In this document: positions 1-8,182 of the stretch, piece by piece
Layout of the letters: every line of letters starts with the position of its first letter
Position numbering within the stretch: position 1 is the first letter of the stretch
Source of the DNA: Burkholderia sp. Bp9142
GTDB lineage: Bacteria; Pseudomonadota; Gammaproteobacteria; Burkholderiales; Burkholderiaceae
DNA: 44,520 nucleotides
Assembly (NCBI RefSeq): GCF_003853415.1
Contig: NZ_QTPP01000055.1
Span: 1 to 44,520 of the forward strand
Reading direction: 5' to 3'
Made by a program: the position numbers and the translations under genes
Notes under the pieces: model-generated
Seen by the model: only the letters and a program-made list of their open reading frames with translations
What the model was told of the DNA's origin: nothing
The model's database searches: none

Positions 1-123
1 CATCGCGTCCGGCTGTCCGGGCTGCGCGTGCAGGATCGCGTCGTACAGCGTCTTCGCTTGCGCGAGACGGCCGGCCTCGTGATGCGCGAGCGCCGCCCGC
101 AGTTGCAGTTCGATCGGCTCCAT
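1..123 (-). CDS. TPR-repeat protein, N-terminal fragment
   Basis: Only the first 41 codons are inside the window; the gene runs off the left edge. The minus-strand ATG is at 123, and the translation begins MEPIELQLRAALAHHEAG and continues with an A-x-x-L-Y-x-x-I-L-x-x-x-P pattern. That is the helix pair of a tetratricopeptide repeat, similar to the first repeats of the TPR/transferase at 2274-4070. It starts 10 nt after the stop of the methyltransferase at 134-1339, so it is probably the last visible gene of the same minus-strand operon. It could be a second TPR-glycosyltransferase or a plain TPR scaffold; the catalytic part is not visible. Confidence 0.6.
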   Translation of the reverse strand, partial: MEPIELQLRAALAHHEAGRLAQAKTLYDAILHAQPGQPDAM

Positions 124-133
124 TGCGCGCCGC

Positions 134-1339
134 TCAATACGGATGCGGTTCGCGCCCGAAGTCGATCAGTCGGCCGTCGTGCTCGATCATCACGGCCGCG
201 GCGGCGATCCCTTCGCGCGACATCTCGGCGACGATGTCGCGCGCGCGCCATTGCGTCGGAATGATGACCACGTCGGCCGGCGCCGCCTTCAGCGCGTCGC
301 GGAATTCGATCTTCTGGCCGGTGCCCGGCACATACGTGCCGACCTTGTCGGGATCGGAATCGACGACGAGCGGGAAGCGCGCCGCGTCGGCATCGAAGTG
401 ATGGATGAACGCGGCGGCCTTGCCCGTGCCGCCCCAGATCGCGACGCGCTGCCCCGATTCGGCGAGTTTCGCGAGCTGGCCGGCGATCGCCGCGCGGTTC
501 CCGACCGAGCGCGCCGCGAACTGCAGCGACGCGTCGGCGCGCGTGCGCGCGTGCTCGGGCACGCCGAGCCGCACCAGCGCATGGACGACTTCGCCGTCGT
601 AGCCGTGCGCGAGCGTCACGATCTCGCCGGCGCGCGCCATCAGCGTGCGGAACGACTCCGTCGTGAACTGCGATACGTGCTCGTAGAAGAAGTCGGCGAG
701 GCGATCCGTCTCGAACACGCGATCGATGCACGGCACTTCCGCGAACAGCCAGCACGCGTTCGGCTGGCGCGCCGCGCCCCATGCGAGCTGCTCGACGAGC
801 TTCGCCGGTTCGGTCAGGTGTTCGAGCACGTGCCGGATCACGATCGCGTCGGGGCGGAACGCGGGCATGTCGGCCAGCGGTGCGAACAGCCGCGCGTGGA
901 ATTCGATGCCGTTGCCGGTGCCCGCGCTCGCGTTCGGATCGAAGCCCGCGAAGCGGCCGCCGCGGCTCGCCTGTGCGAGGCCGCGCACGAAATGACCTTC
1001 GCCGCAGCCGATCTCGACGACCGTCGGCTCGGCCGGCAGCGCGCCGAGCAGCAGGTCGCGCGTGGCCGCGAGATGGCCTTTCCAGATCCCGCCGCTGTTG
1101 AACATCCGGTTCGGGTTGCGCTGGTACGGAATCGCGTCGTAGCTGAACCGGTGGTTCCACACGTGCGAACACCGCGGGCACTGGACGAAATCGAGCGCAT
1201 GGCGCGGCAGCTCGCGCGCCGCCTCGGCGGACGCGGGCCACGCGAGCGTCGCGAGCGTGCGCTCGCCGGCCGGGAAGAACGGCGCGGCAACGGTGTGCGC
1301 GCAGACGGGGCAGGGGGCGTCGATCAGATCGTGGCTCAT
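134..1339 (-). CDS. SAM-dependent sugar C-methyltransferase-like protein
   Basis: 401 aa. Two zinc-knuckle pairs near the N-terminus (C10xxC13 and C54xxC57) match the putative zinc-binding domain of sugar C-methyltransferases. The SAM-binding motif VVEIGCGEGHF is at about residues 107-117. The C-terminal third has a second Rossmann-like motif, VAIWGGTGKAAAFI, as in the C-terminal domain of the TylC3/NovU-like family. The likely role is SAM-dependent methylation of a nucleotide-linked deoxysugar, in the cytoplasm. The ATG at 1339 was chosen over a longer open frame because it overlaps the stop of the upstream epimerase (ATGA), and the zinc domain begins right after it. The exact substrate cannot be read from sequence. 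Confidence 0.82.
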   Translation of the reverse strand: MSHDLIDAPCPVCAHTVAAPFFPAGERTLATLAWPASAEAARELPRHALDFVQCPRCSHVWNHRFSYDAIPYQRNPNRMFNSGGIWKGHLAATRDLLLGALPAEPTVVEIGCGEGHFVRGLAQASRGGRFAGFDPNASAGTGNGIEFHARLFAPLADMPAFRPDAIVIRHVLEHLTEPAKLVEQLAWGAARQPNACWLFAEVPCIDRVFETDRLADFFYEHVSQFTTESFRTLMARAGEIVTLAHGYDGEVVHALVRLGVPEHARTRADASLQFAARSVGNRAAIAGQLAKLAESGQRVAIWGGTGKAAAFIHHFDADAARFPLVVDSDPDKVGTYVPGTGQKIEFRDALKAAPADVVIIPTQWRARDIVAEMSREGIAAAAVMIEHDGRLIDFGREPHPY

Positions 1340-2277
1340 GCATTCACCAGTTTGCGGAAATGGGCGATCGTCTCCTTCAGGCCATCCTCGAGCGCGATGC
1401 CGGGCTGCCAGTCGAGGCGCTGACGCGCGCGGCCGATGTCGGGACGGCGCTGCAGCGGATCGTCGGCCGGCAGCGGGCGATATTCGATGCGGCTTTTCGA
1501 GCCGGTGAGCCGCAGCACGCATTCAGCCAGCTCGCGGATCGTGATCTCGCTCGGGTTGCCAAGGTTCATCGGTCCGGTGTCGTCGTCCTGGTCCATCATC
1601 CGCAACAGGCCTTCGACGAGATCGTCGACGTAGCAGAACGAGCGCGTCTGGCTGCCGTCGCCGTACAGCGTGATCGGCTCGCCGCGCAGCGCCTGCATGA
1701 TGAAGTTCGACACGACGCGTCCGTCGTCGACGCGCATGCGCGGACCGTAGGTATTGAAGATCCGCACCACGCGGATGTCGACGCCGTGCTGGCGGTGATA
1801 GTCGAAGAACAGCGTCTCGGCGCAGCGCTTGCCTTCGTCGTAGCATGCGCGCAGCCCGTTCGGATTCACGTTGCCCCAGTAGCTTTCCTGCTGCGGATGC
1901 TGCTGCGCGTCGCCGTATACCTCGCTCGTCGACGCCTGCAGGATGCGCGCGCCGCAGCGCTTCGCGAGACCGAGCATGTTGATCGCGCCGAGCACGGCCG
2001 TCTTCACCGTCGACACCGGGTCGCTCTGGTAGTGCACGGGGCTCGCCGGGCAGGCCATGTTGAACACGCGGTCCGCTTCGACGTAGAGCGGCAGCCACAC
2101 GTCGTGGCGGATCACCTCGAAATTGACCTGGCCGATCAGGTGTTCGATGTTGCGCTTGCTGCCGGTGTGGAAGTTGTCGACGCACATCACGTCGTAGCCG
2201 GCGCCGACGAGCCGCTCGCACAGATGCGAGCCGAGAAAGCCCGCGCCGCCGGTGATGAGGACGGACTGGCCGTTCAT
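1336..2277 (-). CDS. NAD-dependent epimerase/decarboxylase, UDP-glucuronate decarboxylase-like
   Basis: 313 aa, an extended short-chain dehydrogenase. The NAD-binding TGGAGFLGSHL motif is at residues 9-19. The catalytic Ser lies in STSEVYGD (about 116-123) and the YxxxK pair is Y146/K150. STSEVYGDAQ-H-P-Q-E-SYWG-V-N followed by R-x-CYDEGKR is the signature of the UDP-glucuronic acid decarboxylase (UXS) branch, which makes UDP-xylose. The gene is joined by ATGA overlaps to the TPR transferase upstream and the methyltransferase downstream, so the three are translationally coupled. The inferred role is to make a nucleotide sugar used by the neighbouring transferases. A related activity such as a 4-epimerase cannot be excluded. 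Confidence 0.88.
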   Translation of the reverse strand: MNGQSVLITGGAGFLGSHLCERLVGAGYDVMCVDNFHTGSKRNIEHLIGQVNFEVIRHDVWLPLYVEADRVFNMACPASPVHYQSDPVSTVKTAVLGAINMLGLAKRCGARILQASTSEVYGDAQQHPQQESYWGNVNPNGLRACYDEGKRCAETLFFDYHRQHGVDIRVVRIFNTYGPRMRVDDGRVVSNFIMQALRGEPITLYGDGSQTRSFCYVDDLVEGLLRMMDQDDDTGPMNLGNPSEITIRELAECVLRLTGSKSRIEYRPLPADDPLQRRPDIGRARQRLDWQPGIALEDGLKETIAHFRKLVNA

Positions 2278-4070
2278 GATGCGGCACCCGGTGCGGCGTC
2301 GACGCGGCGCACCCACATCGCGTGCAGCGCTTCCTCGAAATGACGCGCGAAGCGGGGCGCATCGCACAGCGGCGATGCAAGCACCTGCGCACGCAGCGTC
2401 GTGCGCAGCACGGCCAGCTCGGCCGGATTGCGCGCGAACGCGACGGCCTTCGCGACGTACGCATCGTCGTCGTCCGCGATCCATTCGGGCAGGCGCGCCG
2501 CCTGCAGCAGGCTTTCGCAGATATGCGACAGGAACCGCGCGCCGCGGCGGCCAAGCACCGGCACGCCCATCCACAGCGCTTCGGCCGTGGTCGTGCCGCC
2601 CGGGTACGGGAACGGGCTCAACATCAGGTCGACGCGCCGGTAGGCGGCCAGGTATTCGTCGCGCGGCGAGCGGCCTTCGAACAGCAGGCGCGCCGCGTCG
2701 ATGCCGTGCGCGGCGAAGCGGGCCGCGAGCGCGTCCTGCTCGCGCGGGTCGTCGAGATGCGGCGCCTTCACGAACAGCCGTGCGTCCGGCACGTCGCGCA
2801 GCACGCGCGACCAGACGTCGATCACGCGGTCGGTGAGCTTCGCGAGCTTGCCGAAATAGCCGAAGGTCGGATAGCCGTTCGCGAGCATCGGCAACGGGCC
2901 GCCGTCGAGCTCGATCGCGGGCGGCGTGAAGCACAGATAGCTGTCGGGCAGGTGCCACGCGCGTTCGACGAAATGCGCGGCCTCGTCGGCCGGCATCACG
3001 TGGCGGTCGCCCAGCACGTAGTCGATCGCGCGCATGCCGGTGCTCGCGAAGTAGCCGAGCCAGCTCACCTGCAGCGGCGCGGGCTTCCACGCGAACAGCG
3101 GCAGGCGGTTATGGATCGTGTGGCCGGACGCGTCGATCAACACGTCGATGCCATCGTCGCGAATCCGCGCGGCCGCGGCCGCGTCGTCGAGGCCGGCGAG
3201 AGACGTCCACGATGCGAAGCGCGGCTTGAGCCGCGCGGTGACGTCGTCCTCGACGTCGCGCGTCGGATACGCATGCAGTTCGACGCGCTCGCGCTTCAGG
3301 TGCGCGAGCATCCCTTCGATGAAATAGCCGACCGGGTGTGCCTTCAGGTCGCCCGACACGATGCCCACGCGCAGCGGCCGCCCGATGCGCGCGGCCAGGT
3401 CGACCCGCCACGTCGAATACGGCTGCGCGCGCTGCGTGACGAGCGCATCGAAGCGCGCGGCTTCGTCGAGGTACGCGTGCGGGTCGAACGCGTCGCTGTA
3501 GTGGTACGCGAACAGCAGGTTGCTGCGCGGCTCCGGCAGTTCGGGACGCAGCGCGACCGCGTGCTGGTATGCCTCGAGCGCGGCCGGGATCTCGTTCAGG
3601 TCGAGCAGCGCGTTGCCCAGGTTGTTGTACGCCTGCCCGTGGTCGGGCTGCAACGCGATCACCTGGCAGAACGCGTCGACGGCCCCGCGCGCGTTGCCCG
3701 CAAGCCGCTGCGCGTTGCCGAGGTTGTTGTAGGCGTCGACGTAGCCGGGCCGCAGCTCGATCGCGAGACGGAAGCACTCGGCGGCCGCGGCCGGGCGGTT
3801 GTGCGCCTGCATCACGTTGCCGAGGTTGTAGTAGTAGATCGCGTCGGGCTTGATCTCGATCGCGGCCATGATCAGTTCGGATGCCTCGTGATAACGCCCG
3901 TACTGGTGACCGATCAGGCCGAGCAGGTGCAGCGCGTCCGCGTGCCGCGGATCGGTGTCGAGGATCCGGCGGTACAGCGTCTCGGCCTCTTCGAGCCGGT
4001 CGGCCTGGTGAAGCGCCAGCGCCGCTTCGATCGTGGCGACGGGAGAGTCGGACAGCGTGAGATCAGTCAT
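2274..4070 (-). CDS. TPR / O-linked GlcNAc transferase-like (SPINDLY-type) glycosyltransferase
   Basis: 598 aa. The N-terminal 220 or so residues hold about five tetratricopeptide repeats, with two near-identical A-Y-N-N-L-G-N segments. The C-terminal 360 residues match the GT41 (OGT/SPINDLY) catalytic domain: LRVGIVSGDLKAHPVG with the conserved His, SWLGYFASTGMRAIDY, and the FPYPGGTTTAEALWMGVPV nucleotide-sugar binding segment. In bacteria such proteins add sugars to Ser/Thr of surface proteins, including flagellin. The start at 4070 follows the first TPR helix; a longer open frame upstream lacks protein-like sequence. No good Shine-Dalgarno is visible. This is the first gene of the minus-strand set, divergent from the plus-strand set. 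A flagellin target is an inference. Confidence 0.85.
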   Translation of the reverse strand: MTDLTLSDSPVATIEAALALHQADRLEEAETLYRRILDTDPRHADALHLLGLIGHQYGRYHEASELIMAAIEIKPDAIYYYNLGNVMQAHNRPAAAAECFRLAIELRPGYVDAYNNLGNAQRLAGNARGAVDAFCQVIALQPDHGQAYNNLGNALLDLNEIPAALEAYQHAVALRPELPEPRSNLLFAYHYSDAFDPHAYLDEAARFDALVTQRAQPYSTWRVDLAARIGRPLRVGIVSGDLKAHPVGYFIEGMLAHLKRERVELHAYPTRDVEDDVTARLKPRFASWTSLAGLDDAAAAARIRDDGIDVLIDASGHTIHNRLPLFAWKPAPLQVSWLGYFASTGMRAIDYVLGDRHVMPADEAAHFVERAWHLPDSYLCFTPPAIELDGGPLPMLANGYPTFGYFGKLAKLTDRVIDVWSRVLRDVPDARLFVKAPHLDDPREQDALAARFAAHGIDAARLLFEGRSPRDEYLAAYRRVDLMLSPFPYPGGTTTAEALWMGVPVLGRRGARFLSHICESLLQAARLPEWIADDDDAYVAKAVAFARNPAELAVLRTTLRAQVLASPLCDAPRFARHFEEALHAMWVRRVDAAPGAAS

Positions 4071-4580
4071 CGTGGTAAGCCAGCGTGGGTTCGATACGAA
4101 GCGCGCATCCGCGCGGAGGCCGGCATCGCATCCGCGCGGACGGCCCTCGACATGCCAGCATTTTCGGCGTGGGGCCGCCGTTCCAATCGGCGGAGCAGGT
4201 GGCGGATTTGGTCGCTTTTCATGTGACGGTGCGGCCGGCGGCTTGACGACGATCAAGGTCGCGGTTCGCGCGCACGGCGCACCGGGCAAGCGCCCCGGCG
4301 ATTCCTCGCGTGACCGTTGCGCGCGTTGCACGACAACGGTTTGCCGCAACGGCCGGACGCCCGGAGCCCAGCCGCCCGAGCCCCGGCGTGTGCCGGCATT
4401 CACCGAAATGCGGGGGAAAACGGCCCGCTAATCCGGCATTTGATCCGCGCACGGACCGATAGACTCGGGCACAGACTTGGAGGCGTCCACCGCGCGGACG
4501 ATCGCGCAGGGCGCAAGCCGCTTGCCGGCAACGCGGCCAGGGATGCTCCGACTCCCCCCTCAGCGCCTGGAGCCATGTGT
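4071..4580. other. Divergent intergenic region between two glycan gene sets
   Basis: About 510 nt without a convincing gene. Open frames that cross it on both strands have no protein-like composition and end in the flanking genes. It must hold the promoters for both divergent operons. A weak match to a flagellar sigma-28 -10 element (ACCGATAG, 4455-4462; consensus GCCGATAA) lies about 120 nt upstream of the plus-strand start, but I could not find a matching -35. No clear sigma-70 pair or terminator was seen. Confidence 0.4.
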
Positions 4581-5366
4581 ATGCACGAGTCCTCAATCAT
4601 CTCCAACTCGAATGACGACCAGCTCGCCGCACGGCGCGAGCTGTTCGACCTGATGCAGACCTATCCCGCGACGCAAGAGGAGCTCGAACGCTCGCTCGGG
4701 CTGTTCGTGCGCGGCTCGCTGCTCGCGCGGATTCTCGCGACGTTCGAGGTCTACGAGCAGATCGTGCCGCTGCCGGGCTCGATCCTCGATCTCGGCACCT
4801 GGCGCGGCCAGACTGCCGTGCTGTGCGAAAACTTCCGCGCGATCCTCGAGCCGCTGAACTTCCAGCGCCGGATTCACGCGTTCGATACGTTCACCGGCTA
4901 CGCGGGCTTCTCCGACAGCGATTCGCGCGACCGCAAGCTGTTCTCCGACGGCACGTACTCGCTCGCCGGCGACTATGCGGACCTGCTGCGCAACCTGCTG
5001 TCGCTGCACGAGCGCAACAACGCGATGGGCCACGTGAACGGCAAGCACCACGTGTGGGAAGGCGATTGCCGCGACACGCTGGCCGCCTACGAGGAAGCCC
5101 ATCCGGGCGAACCGGTCGCGCTCGCGTGGTTCGACCTGAACGTGCCGGGGCCCACCCGGCAGGCGTTCGAGACGGTGATGAGGCGCCTCGTGCCGGGGGG
5201 CGTGGTCGCGTTCTGGCAGCTCACGCGCGGCGGCCAGACGCCGGCCGAAGGGATCCACTACGTGCGCGAGCTGCTCGGCAAGCATCCGCACCGGATCCAC
5301 AAGGCGAAGTCGTATCCGTCGCTGTGCTACCTCACCTTCCCGGAAGGCGGCGGGGTGCGCACATGA
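4581..5366 (+). CDS. TylF/macrocin O-methyltransferase-like protein
   Basis: 261 aa, a class I SAM-dependent methyltransferase. The motif GSILDLGTWRGQTAVL (about 66-81) followed by RIHAFDTFTGY is the signature of the TylF/MycF macrocin O-methyltransferase family, which methylates hydroxyls on sugars. Two in-frame ATGs lie at 4575 and 4581. The GGAG at 4569-4572 is 8 nt from the second and only 2 nt from the first, so 4581 was chosen. It is the first gene of the plus-strand set and overlaps the oxidoreductase start by ATGA. It probably acts on the sugar made or attached by this locus, in the cytoplasm. Confidence 0.8.
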   Translation: MHESSIISNSNDDQLAARRELFDLMQTYPATQEELERSLGLFVRGSLLARILATFEVYEQIVPLPGSILDLGTWRGQTAVLCENFRAILEPLNFQRRIHAFDTFTGYAGFSDSDSRDRKLFSDGTYSLAGDYADLLRNLLSLHERNNAMGHVNGKHHVWEGDCRDTLAAYEEAHPGEPVALAWFDLNVPGPTRQAFETVMRRLVPGGVVAFWQLTRGGQTPAEGIHYVRELLGKHPHRIHKAKSYPSLCYLTFPEGGGVRT

Positions 5367-6748
5367 AGATCGCGATCCTCGGCAACGGCATCCTCGGGCT
5401 GATGACGGCCCGTGCCTGGCAGCGCGCCGAGCCGGGCATCGAGCTCGTCGTCGTCGGTCCGGCGCAGCGCCCGGGCTCGGCGACGCGCGCGGCCGCCGCG
5501 ATGCTCAACTCGTTCACCGAACTGGAAGGCGATTCGCTCGGCACGCCGATCGACCGCTTCAAGTTCGAACTGAGCCGCGCGGCGACCGCCGCGTGGCCCG
5601 ACGTATTCGCCGAGATCTGCACGCCGGATCGCGCGGTCGCGCACGGCTTCGGCACCTACGTGCTCAACAACGCCGCGACCGACGCGCTCGACGACGAGAA
5701 CTTCGCGGCGATGCGGCGCTTTTGCCGCGAGTTCGAGGAGCCGTGCGAAGCCGTCGATCCGGCCGGCATCCCGAACTACCACCCGCTCCCGCAGTTTCGC
5801 GCGCTGAACGCGGTGTATCTGAAGCGCGAAGGCTGGGCGAACCCGAAACAGTTTCTCGATGCGCTCCAGGCCAGCGTGGCCGCGGCCGGCAACGTCACGT
5901 TCGTGTCGGCCGAAGTGGAGCGCATCGACGTCGCGGGCGGGCGCGTCGCCGGTGCGCGCCTGAGCGACGGTGCGACGCTCGACGCCGACCGGTTCGTGCT
6001 CTGCAACGGCGCGAACCTGACGCGCGTGCTGCAGGCGAGCCTGCCCGACCTTCCGGTGCAACGGCTGTTCTACGGGATCGGCATGTCGATCGAGCTGCAG
6101 AGCAGCGAGAGCGTGCATACGCACTGCGTGCGCACGACCAACCGCGGCCTCGCGTGCGGCGTCTATTCGGCGCCTTACGGCCCGGACCGCACGCTCGTCG
6201 GCGCGAGCAACTACATCAGCCCGGTGCCGCACGAACACGGGCATGCCGGCAGCGCGTACACGCTGCTCAAATCCGCGATGGACCAGATCAACTCGCGGTT
6301 CTCGCGCGCGAATCTCGTCAACGTGAACGTCGGCTGGCGGCCGACGACGTCCGACCTGTATCCGCTGATCGGCGAAACCAGCGTGCGCGACCTGTGGATT
6401 CTCGGCGGCACCAAGCGTGACGGTTTCCACCTGTCGCCCGTGCTGTGCCGCGACCTCGTCGCCGCGATGCGCGGGCTGCCGATCGATCCGCGCTATGCGG
6501 AGCTGGCGCCCGAGCGGCCGCTGATCCGCAACCTGTCGCGCGAGGCGGCGATCGCGAAGACGATCCGCCACCAGATCAACGCCGCTTACCAGCACGACTT
6601 CGTGCCCGCGCGCAACCGCATGGTCGAGCAGCTCGAACGCTCGATCCGCGCGGACCTCGAGGCACTGCACGACCGGCTCGGCGCGACCGACTGGGGCATT
6701 CCGCCCGAGCTCGTCGACATGTACCGGTACGGTCACATCCCGGCCTGA
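5363..6748 (+). CDS. FAD-dependent oxidoreductase (DAO family)
   Basis: 461 aa. The N-terminal MKIAILGNGILGLMTA carries the GxGxxG dinucleotide-binding motif at residues 7-12. The later segment GWRPTTSDLYPLIGET and the GGTKRDGFHLSP motif match the C-terminal FAD-contact region of D-amino-acid-oxidase/glycine-oxidase-type flavoproteins. The substrate is unknown; in this locus it could oxidise an amino sugar or an amino acid used to decorate a sugar. The ATGA overlap with the TylF-like gene marks the start. After the oxidase core the last 80 or so residues are charged and helical (I-R-H-Q-I-N-A-A-Y), which is longer than a minimal DAO domain. Confidence 0.78.
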   Translation: MKIAILGNGILGLMTARAWQRAEPGIELVVVGPAQRPGSATRAAAAMLNSFTELEGDSLGTPIDRFKFELSRAATAAWPDVFAEICTPDRAVAHGFGTYVLNNAATDALDDENFAAMRRFCREFEEPCEAVDPAGIPNYHPLPQFRALNAVYLKREGWANPKQFLDALQASVAAAGNVTFVSAEVERIDVAGGRVAGARLSDGATLDADRFVLCNGANLTRVLQASLPDLPVQRLFYGIGMSIELQSSESVHTHCVRTTNRGLACGVYSAPYGPDRTLVGASNYISPVPHEHGHAGSAYTLLKSAMDQINSRFSRANLVNVNVGWRPTTSDLYPLIGETSVRDLWILGGTKRDGFHLSPVLCRDLVAAMRGLPIDPRYAELAPERPLIRNLSREAAIAKTIRHQINAAYQHDFVPARNRMVEQLERSIRADLEALHDRLGATDWGIPPELVDMYRYGHIPA

Positions 6749-6753
6749 GCGAC

Positions 6754-7461
6754 ATGACTGCCCAGCCGAAACGCATCGCGATCGTCCAGTCGAACTACAT
6801 CCCGTGGAAGGGCTACTTCGACCTGATCGCCGCGACCGACGAGTTCATCCTGTACGACGACGCGCAGTACACGCGGCGCGACTGGCGCAACCGCAACCAG
6901 ATCAAGACGCCGCAAGGCGTGCAATGGCTGACCGTGCCGGTCCGGGTGAAGGGCCGCTATCACCAGAGCATTCGCGACACCGAGATCGACGGCACGGACT
7001 GGGCCGGACAGCACTGGACGCGGCTGCGGCAGAACTACGCGCGCGCGCCGCATTTCTCGCGCTACGCGGACGAGCTCGAAGCGCTCTACCTGCACGGCCG
7101 GCACGACACGTTGAGCGCGCTCAATCTCGCGATGCTGACCTGGATCAACCGGCAGCTCGGCATCGCCACGCGCATGTCGTCGTCGTCCGACTACGTGCTG
7201 GAAGGCGATCGCACCGACAAGCTGCTGAACCTGTGCCTGCAGGCCGGTGCGACCGAATACCTGTCGGGCCCCGCCGCACGCGACTATCTCGACGAAAGCC
7301 GGTTCACGGCCGCGCAGGTCGCGGTGCGCTGGTTCGACTATCCGGACTATCCGCCGTATGCGCAGCTGTGGGGCGAGTTCGTCCACGGCGTGACGGTGCT
7401 CGACGTGCTGTTTCATTGCGGCCCGGATGCGCGCCGGCATGTCGTGACCGGCCGAAACTGA
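6754..7461 (+). CDS. WbqC-family protein
   Basis: 235 aa. The N-terminus RIAIVQSNYIPWKGYFDLI, followed by DEFILYDDAQYTRRDWRNRNQIK, is the diagnostic start of the WbqC-like family (PF08889). Members sit in O-antigen and other surface-sugar clusters. The reaction is not settled; a role in making N-acylated amino sugars or in amino-acid transfer has been suggested for the family. It lies 5 nt after the FAD oxidoreductase and 10 nt before the next methyltransferase, so it is clearly in the same operon. Full family length, with no sign of damage. Confidence 0.85.
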   Translation: MTAQPKRIAIVQSNYIPWKGYFDLIAATDEFILYDDAQYTRRDWRNRNQIKTPQGVQWLTVPVRVKGRYHQSIRDTEIDGTDWAGQHWTRLRQNYARAPHFSRYADELEALYLHGRHDTLSALNLAMLTWINRQLGIATRMSSSSDYVLEGDRTDKLLNLCLQAGATEYLSGPAARDYLDESRFTAAQVAVRWFDYPDYPPYAQLWGEFVHGVTVLDVLFHCGPDARRHVVTGRN

Positions 7462-7471
7462 GGATTGCGCG

Positions 7472-8122
7472 ATGCACGATTCCCGACACTCCAACCTGCT
7501 GGCGGACGTCGCCGCGTATTACAGCGCGCGTCTCGCCGAGCATGGCCAGACCGCGCGCGGCGTGGACTGGAACGGCGAGGACGGCCAGCGGCTGCGGTTC
7601 GCCCAGCTGACGAAGATCGTCGCGCCAGCCGCCGAAGGCTTCTCGATCAACGACCTCGGATGCGGCTACGGCGCGCTGGTGGACTTTCTCGACGAGCAGG
7701 CGGCAGGGCGCGGCCATACCTATGCGGGCAACGACGTTTCACCGGAGATGATCGATGCGGCCCGGCAGCGCTATCGCGATCGCGGCGACGTGTCGTTCCA
7801 CGTCGGCGACACGCCGTCGTCGGTCGCCGACTACGGCATCGCGTCGGGCATCTTCAACGTGCATCGCGGCCACGGCGACGACGCGTGGCTCGAGTACATC
7901 CATGCAACGCTCGACACGCTGCATGCGACGAGCCGTCTCGGCTTCGCGTTCAACTGCCTGACGTCGTATTCCGATCCGCCGCACATGCGTCCCGAGCGGC
8001 TGTACTACGCCGATCCGTGCGCGCTGTTCGATCGCTGCAAGCGCCGCTACGCGCGCCACGTCGCGCTGCTGCACGACTACGGGCTGTACGAATTCACGAT
8101 CCTCGTCCGGAAGGATGGCTGA
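7472..8122 (+). CDS. Class I SAM-dependent methyltransferase
   Basis: 216 aa. The SAM motif SINDLGCGYGALVDFL is at about residues 58-73, followed by the acidic loop in YAGNDVSPEMIDAA. The remainder is a compact Rossmann fold with no extra domain. The target (sugar, small molecule or protein) cannot be assigned. It sits between the WbqC-like gene and the aminotransferase, in the same direction and tightly packed, so a step in the same sugar pathway is likely. The ATG at 7472 follows the previous stop by 10 nt. Confidence 0.75.
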   Translation: MHDSRHSNLLADVAAYYSARLAEHGQTARGVDWNGEDGQRLRFAQLTKIVAPAAEGFSINDLGCGYGALVDFLDEQAAGRGHTYAGNDVSPEMIDAARQRYRDRGDVSFHVGDTPSSVADYGIASGIFNVHRGHGDDAWLEYIHATLDTLHATSRLGFAFNCLTSYSDPPHMRPERLYYADPCALFDRCKRRYARHVALLHDYGLYEFTILVRKDG

Positions 8123-8182
8123 GCGCCCACGCGCAAGCCACCGGCCCCGTTGCCCCTCTTCACGCCTTCGCGGAGTCCCGCC

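Noticed and set aside
143..1423. 426-aa plus-strand frame over the methyltransferase
   Set aside because: Arg/Ala/His-rich antisense shadow of the methyltransferase; no domain and wrong codon pattern.
4200..4216. Sigma-54-like promoter TGGC-...-GC in the divergent region
   Set aside because: The GG and GC are 11 rather than 10 nt apart and the flanks do not match.
4455..4462. Sigma-28 flagellar promoter
   Set aside because: The -10-like ACCGATAG matches 6/8, but no -35 element is at the expected distance; kept only as a remark.
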